From JBCBWG01 sp036804185 (GTDB taxonomy: Bacteria; Pseudomonadota; Alphaproteobacteria; Rhizobiales; Hyphomicrobiaceae), in NCBI GenBank assembly GCA_050330095.1, contig JBHJOC010000069.1, positions 1 to 45,259 of the forward strand: 45,259 nt of DNA, read 5' to 3'. The notes below the pieces were generated by a model. It did not search any database and was not told the DNA's origin. It saw only the letters and a list, made by a program, of their open reading frames with translations. Below, piece after piece: positions 43,060 to 45,259 of this stretch (the first letter of the stretch is position 1; each line of letters begins with the position of its first letter). The position numbers were made by a program, and so were the translations under genes.

Positions 43060-44129
43060 CATTCGACAGCGAACGCGTGCGCGGAGAACTGGCCAGCGTC
43101 CTCGGCCAGTCAACTACCGTCGGCGGCCGGTCCATCGCGGTCCTGCTCCCCTGCTACAATGAAGAGGTTGCGGTTGGCGGGACGGTGGACGCATTCCGCA
43201 AGGCGCTGCCGGGGGCACGGATTTACGTCTACGACAACAATTCGACGGACCGAACCGCAGAGGTCGCGCGGGCAGCAGGCGCGATCGTGCGTCATGAGCG
43301 GTGGCAGGGCAAAGGCAACGTGGTTCGGCGGATGCTCGCAGACATCGACGCCGACATCTACGTGCTTGCCGACGGCGACATGACGTACGATGCGACAGCG
43401 GCCGGCCGCATGATCGACCTGCTCGTGACCAACAATCTCGACATGGTCGTTGGAACCCGAGTGCCGGACGATGCGGGCGCCGCGTTCCGCAACGGCCACC
43501 AGTTTGGCAACCGCCTGTTCAACCGGATCGTTCAGCGGCTGTTCGGGACGCAGTTCACCGACATTCTCTCAGGCTACCGCGTCCTCTCACGCCGGTTCGC
43601 CAAATCATTCCCAGCCGCATCGAGCGGCTTCGAGATCGAGACGGAGTTCTCCGTTCACGCGCTCGACCTTCGGCTTTCGACCGCAGAAGTGCCGGTCCGC
43701 TATCTGGCGCGTCCGGCCTTGTCGCACAGCAAGCTGCGCACGTATTCGGATGGCCTGCGTATCAGTATCATGATTGCCAACATGTTCCGCTGGCTCAAGC
43801 CGCGCGAGTTCTACGGTGCGATCGGCGCGATGCTTGCCGTGCTCTCCCTTGCTGCGGGAGTGCCGGTGGTGATCGAGTTCCTGCAAACCGGCCTCGTGCC
43901 GCGGTTGCCGACAGCCCTGCTCGCAGCAGCACTCGGCCAGCTCGCCGTGCTCGTCTTTGCTTGCGGCCTGATCCTCGAAGCCGTCAGTCGCGGCCAGCGT
44001 GAATTGCGTCGCATGCGCTATCTCGACCTCACGGCACCAGCCCTGCAACCGGACGAGGCGGCTGTGATGACCGCAAAGCCGGAAACACCGACCGCGACGA
44101 CAGCGTCCGTTCGCACAGCACGGGCGTGA
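43056..44129 (+). CDS. GT2-family (dolichol-phosphate-mannose-synthase-like) glycosyltransferase
   Basis: A 357-residue enzyme. The GT-A domain spans residues about 27-245: IAVLLPCYNEEVAVGGTV, IYVYDNNSTDRTAEVAR, the metal motif in YVLADGDMTYD, and FTDILSGYRVLSRRF. Two C-terminal membrane helices follow (GAIGAMLAVLSLAAGVPVVI and LAVLVFACGLILEAV). Such enzymes load a sugar from a nucleotide donor onto polyprenyl phosphate. Together with the overlapping gtrA-like gene this is the usual GtrB-GtrA pair, whose product could be the donor for the GT-C transferase encoded at 40426-42213. Confidence 0.92.
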   Translation: MTFDSERVRGELASVLGQSTTVGGRSIAVLLPCYNEEVAVGGTVDAFRKALPGARIYVYDNNSTDRTAEVARAAGAIVRHERWQGKGNVVRRMLADIDADIYVLADGDMTYDATAAGRMIDLLVTNNLDMVVGTRVPDDAGAAFRNGHQFGNRLFNRIVQRLFGTQFTDILSGYRVLSRRFAKSFPAASSGFEIETEFSVHALDLRLSTAEVPVRYLARPALSHSKLRTYSDGLRISIMIANMFRWLKPREFYGAIGAMLAVLSLAAGVPVVIEFLQTGLVPRLPTALLAAALGQLAVLVFACGLILEAVSRGQRELRRMRYLDLTAPALQPDEAAVMTAKPETPTATTASVRTARA

Positions 44130-44145
44130 GCCAAGTTTCTGCCAC

Positions 44146-44850
44146 TCACGCCGACTTGTCGTTCACAACAGTCGTCACGAACAGCAGGTTGAAATCGAAC
44201 GAGCGAACACCGAGCGGAAACCACCGGTCGGTGCGCTGCGGAAAATAGAACTCCACGAACGTGTAGAGGTTCTGGATCGCGTTGATGTGTTCACGCGCCA
44301 TCCAGTAATCGTAATGGAGGTTGCCAGCGCGCTTATTGGCGCGCCGAGGACCGAAGTTCCGGCCGAGCCGCCATGCGAGACCGGGATCACACGGAAGCGC
44401 AATGCTGATCAGCCCGCCAGGCTTGACGACGCGGCTCCATTCCCGCAGCACCGCATGCGGCTCTGGCAAGTGTTCAAGAACATGTGATGCGATCAGACGA
44501 TCTGCGAAATTGGCGGGAAACGTGTCAAGACGCGTTGCGTCTGCGACCCGGCACTCGATCCCGCGTGCGCGCTGCTCGGCAGTGTCCCACCGCTGGCACA
44601 TGGCGTCGATGGCCCAGTCCGTCATGATGTAGCGGTCGAAACCATGTCGAACGCTTTCAACGTGCTGTCCTTGGCCGGCGCCGACCTCGAGCACGGTCGA
44701 GAAATGGCGGTCGGGCCCAAGATCGCGCTCCATGAGCGTGTGACCGTGCCCAAGCACGCGACCCGCCAACGACCGATCACTGTAATTGACGCGATCGTAT
44801 TGGGTTTCAAAGAACTTGAGGTAGTCTTCGCGGGCGGGATCGGCGCGCAT
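44146..44850 (-). CDS. SAM-dependent methyltransferase
   Basis: A 234-residue class I methyltransferase. Motif I is VLEVGAGQGQHVESV, then YIMTDWAIDAMCQRW, the acidic post-motif ECRVADATRLDTFPANFADRLIASHVLEHLPEPHAVLREWSRVVKPGGLISIALP, and a C-terminal YDYWMAREHINAIQNLYTFVEFYFP found in methyltransferases of sugar and surface-polysaccharide loci. AGGA about seven bases before the ATG at 44850 supports the start; the 96 extra in-frame residues upstream are not family-like. It ends 16 bp from the GT2 gene, tail to tail, and probably methylates a sugar of the same glycan. Confidence 0.88.
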   Translation of the reverse strand: MRADPAREDYLKFFETQYDRVNYSDRSLAGRVLGHGHTLMERDLGPDRHFSTVLEVGAGQGQHVESVRHGFDRYIMTDWAIDAMCQRWDTAEQRARGIECRVADATRLDTFPANFADRLIASHVLEHLPEPHAVLREWSRVVKPGGLISIALPCDPGLAWRLGRNFGPRRANKRAGNLHYDYWMAREHINAIQNLYTFVEFYFPQRTDRWFPLGVRSFDFNLLFVTTVVNDKSA

Positions 44851-45080
44851 CGTCTGTCCTGCTCTTTCGATGTGGATGCCCGAACAATAGAAGCGCCGCG
44901 GTAAACAGGAGTTCACCAAGCCAGCACGCCGGCTTATCGATCGAAGCGGATCGAGGGTGCCGACATCGCCACACTGCCGGTCAACTCGGGCGCGAGGCCT
45001 AACGCGGCCGCATCGATTTGCCGCCCTCGGGATCGAATGCCCGACCTCGACCAGACGGCCCCTCCGCGCGATAAGGCCCA

Positions 45081-45161
45081 CTCGTGAGGCGTCGCACCTT
45101 GATTGACCGGCCTCTGCATCGGGTCGGATATCACTCAAGGCGCGACTAACGCATCACCAAG
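45081..45161. repeat. Family C palindromic repeat C1
   Basis: The 5' part CTCGTGAGGCGTCGCACCTTGA and the 3' part TCAAGGCGCGACTAACGCATCACCAAG pair with a few mismatches. The same plan and many identical bases occur in C2 (31489-31569). It leads directly into B4. The 44851-45080 part of this last gap shows nothing I can support. Confidence 0.8.
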
Positions 45162-45172
45162 TATTTGATCTT

Positions 45173-45254
45173 GCTAGTAGCCCTTATCGATCAGAAGTCC
45201 CTGGCAGGCGCGTGTTGCAGATGGTGCAGGGACTTCTGATCGGCGGGACTAGTG
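45173..45254 (+). repeat. Family B palindromic repeat B4
   Basis: CGATCAGAAGTCCCTG (45188-45203) pairs perfectly with CAGGGACTTCTGATCG (45227-45242) around a 23-nt loop. The outer borders CTAGTAGC and GGACTAG contain CTAG at both ends, as in B1 and B3. The window ends five bases later. Confidence 0.87.
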
Positions 45255-45259
45255 GCCCG

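Overview
The window is a GC-rich chromosomal segment with compact single genes and short operons. It most likely comes from an alphaproteobacterium of the order Hyphomicrobiales. I infer this from family resemblance and gene order (argB followed by a pyrimidine 5'-nucleotidase-type HAD gene, trxB followed by a lysR gene, glnK-amtB with a sigma-54-type promoter). I cannot name the genus. Two tRNA genes, tRNA-Ser(CGA) and tRNA-Arg(CCG), lie on the minus strand near positions 160 and 40200. The first 115 bases hold nothing I can support.

Layout. 0.4-5.2 kb: an amidohydrolase, then a multidrug-efflux locus in which a MarR regulator and an EmrA-type adaptor read leftward and the EmrB-type pump reads rightward, with repeated operator-like sequence between them. 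5.5-7.7 kb: the nitrogen-control pair glnK-amtB with a terminator, a -24/-12 promoter and an upstream NtrC-like dyad. 7.8-14.9 kb: acyl-CoA thioesterase II, a UbiH-type monooxygenase, a bactofilin fused to a cadherin/CSPG-like domain, a UxaA-type sugar-acid dehydratase, a sulfotransferase, a small exported protein and an Hsp20. 15-21 kb: an NAD-dependent SAF-domain oxidoreductase, a UgpB/A/E-type sugar ABC transporter without its ATPase gene, and a short-chain dehydrogenase. With the UxaA dehydratase these suggest uptake and catabolism of a sugar acid or polyol. 21-23.4 kb: a large Clp-N-domain protein with a long proline-rich linker and a C-terminal membrane anchor. 23.9-30.1 kb: housekeeping genes (argB, HAD nucleotidase, trxB, lysR, leuC). 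30.3-39.1 kb: a TolA-like/OmpA envelope protein with a 48-residue tandem repeat, a Bcr/CflA transporter, a methyltransferase, a small secreted HExxH protein, a GMC oxidoreductase, a TonB-like protein and a nitroreductase. 40.4-44.9 kb: a surface-glycan locus (GT-C membrane glycosyltransferase, GtrA, GT2 glycosyltransferase, methyltransferase).

Between the genes lies an unusual density of dispersed palindromic repeats. I sort them into six families (A-F): A about 163 bp with two hairpins, B about 70 bp with CTAG-bearing ends, C about 80 bp, D about 78 bp, E about 60 bp, F about 70 bp. They are joined to one another as mosaics (B1+A2, A4+B2, A3+B3+E, A1+F1, C2+D2, C1+B4). One supplies the last codons and the stop codon of the GMC oxidoreductase. 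The strongest leads are this repeat system, the bactofilin fusion and the Clp-N membrane protein.
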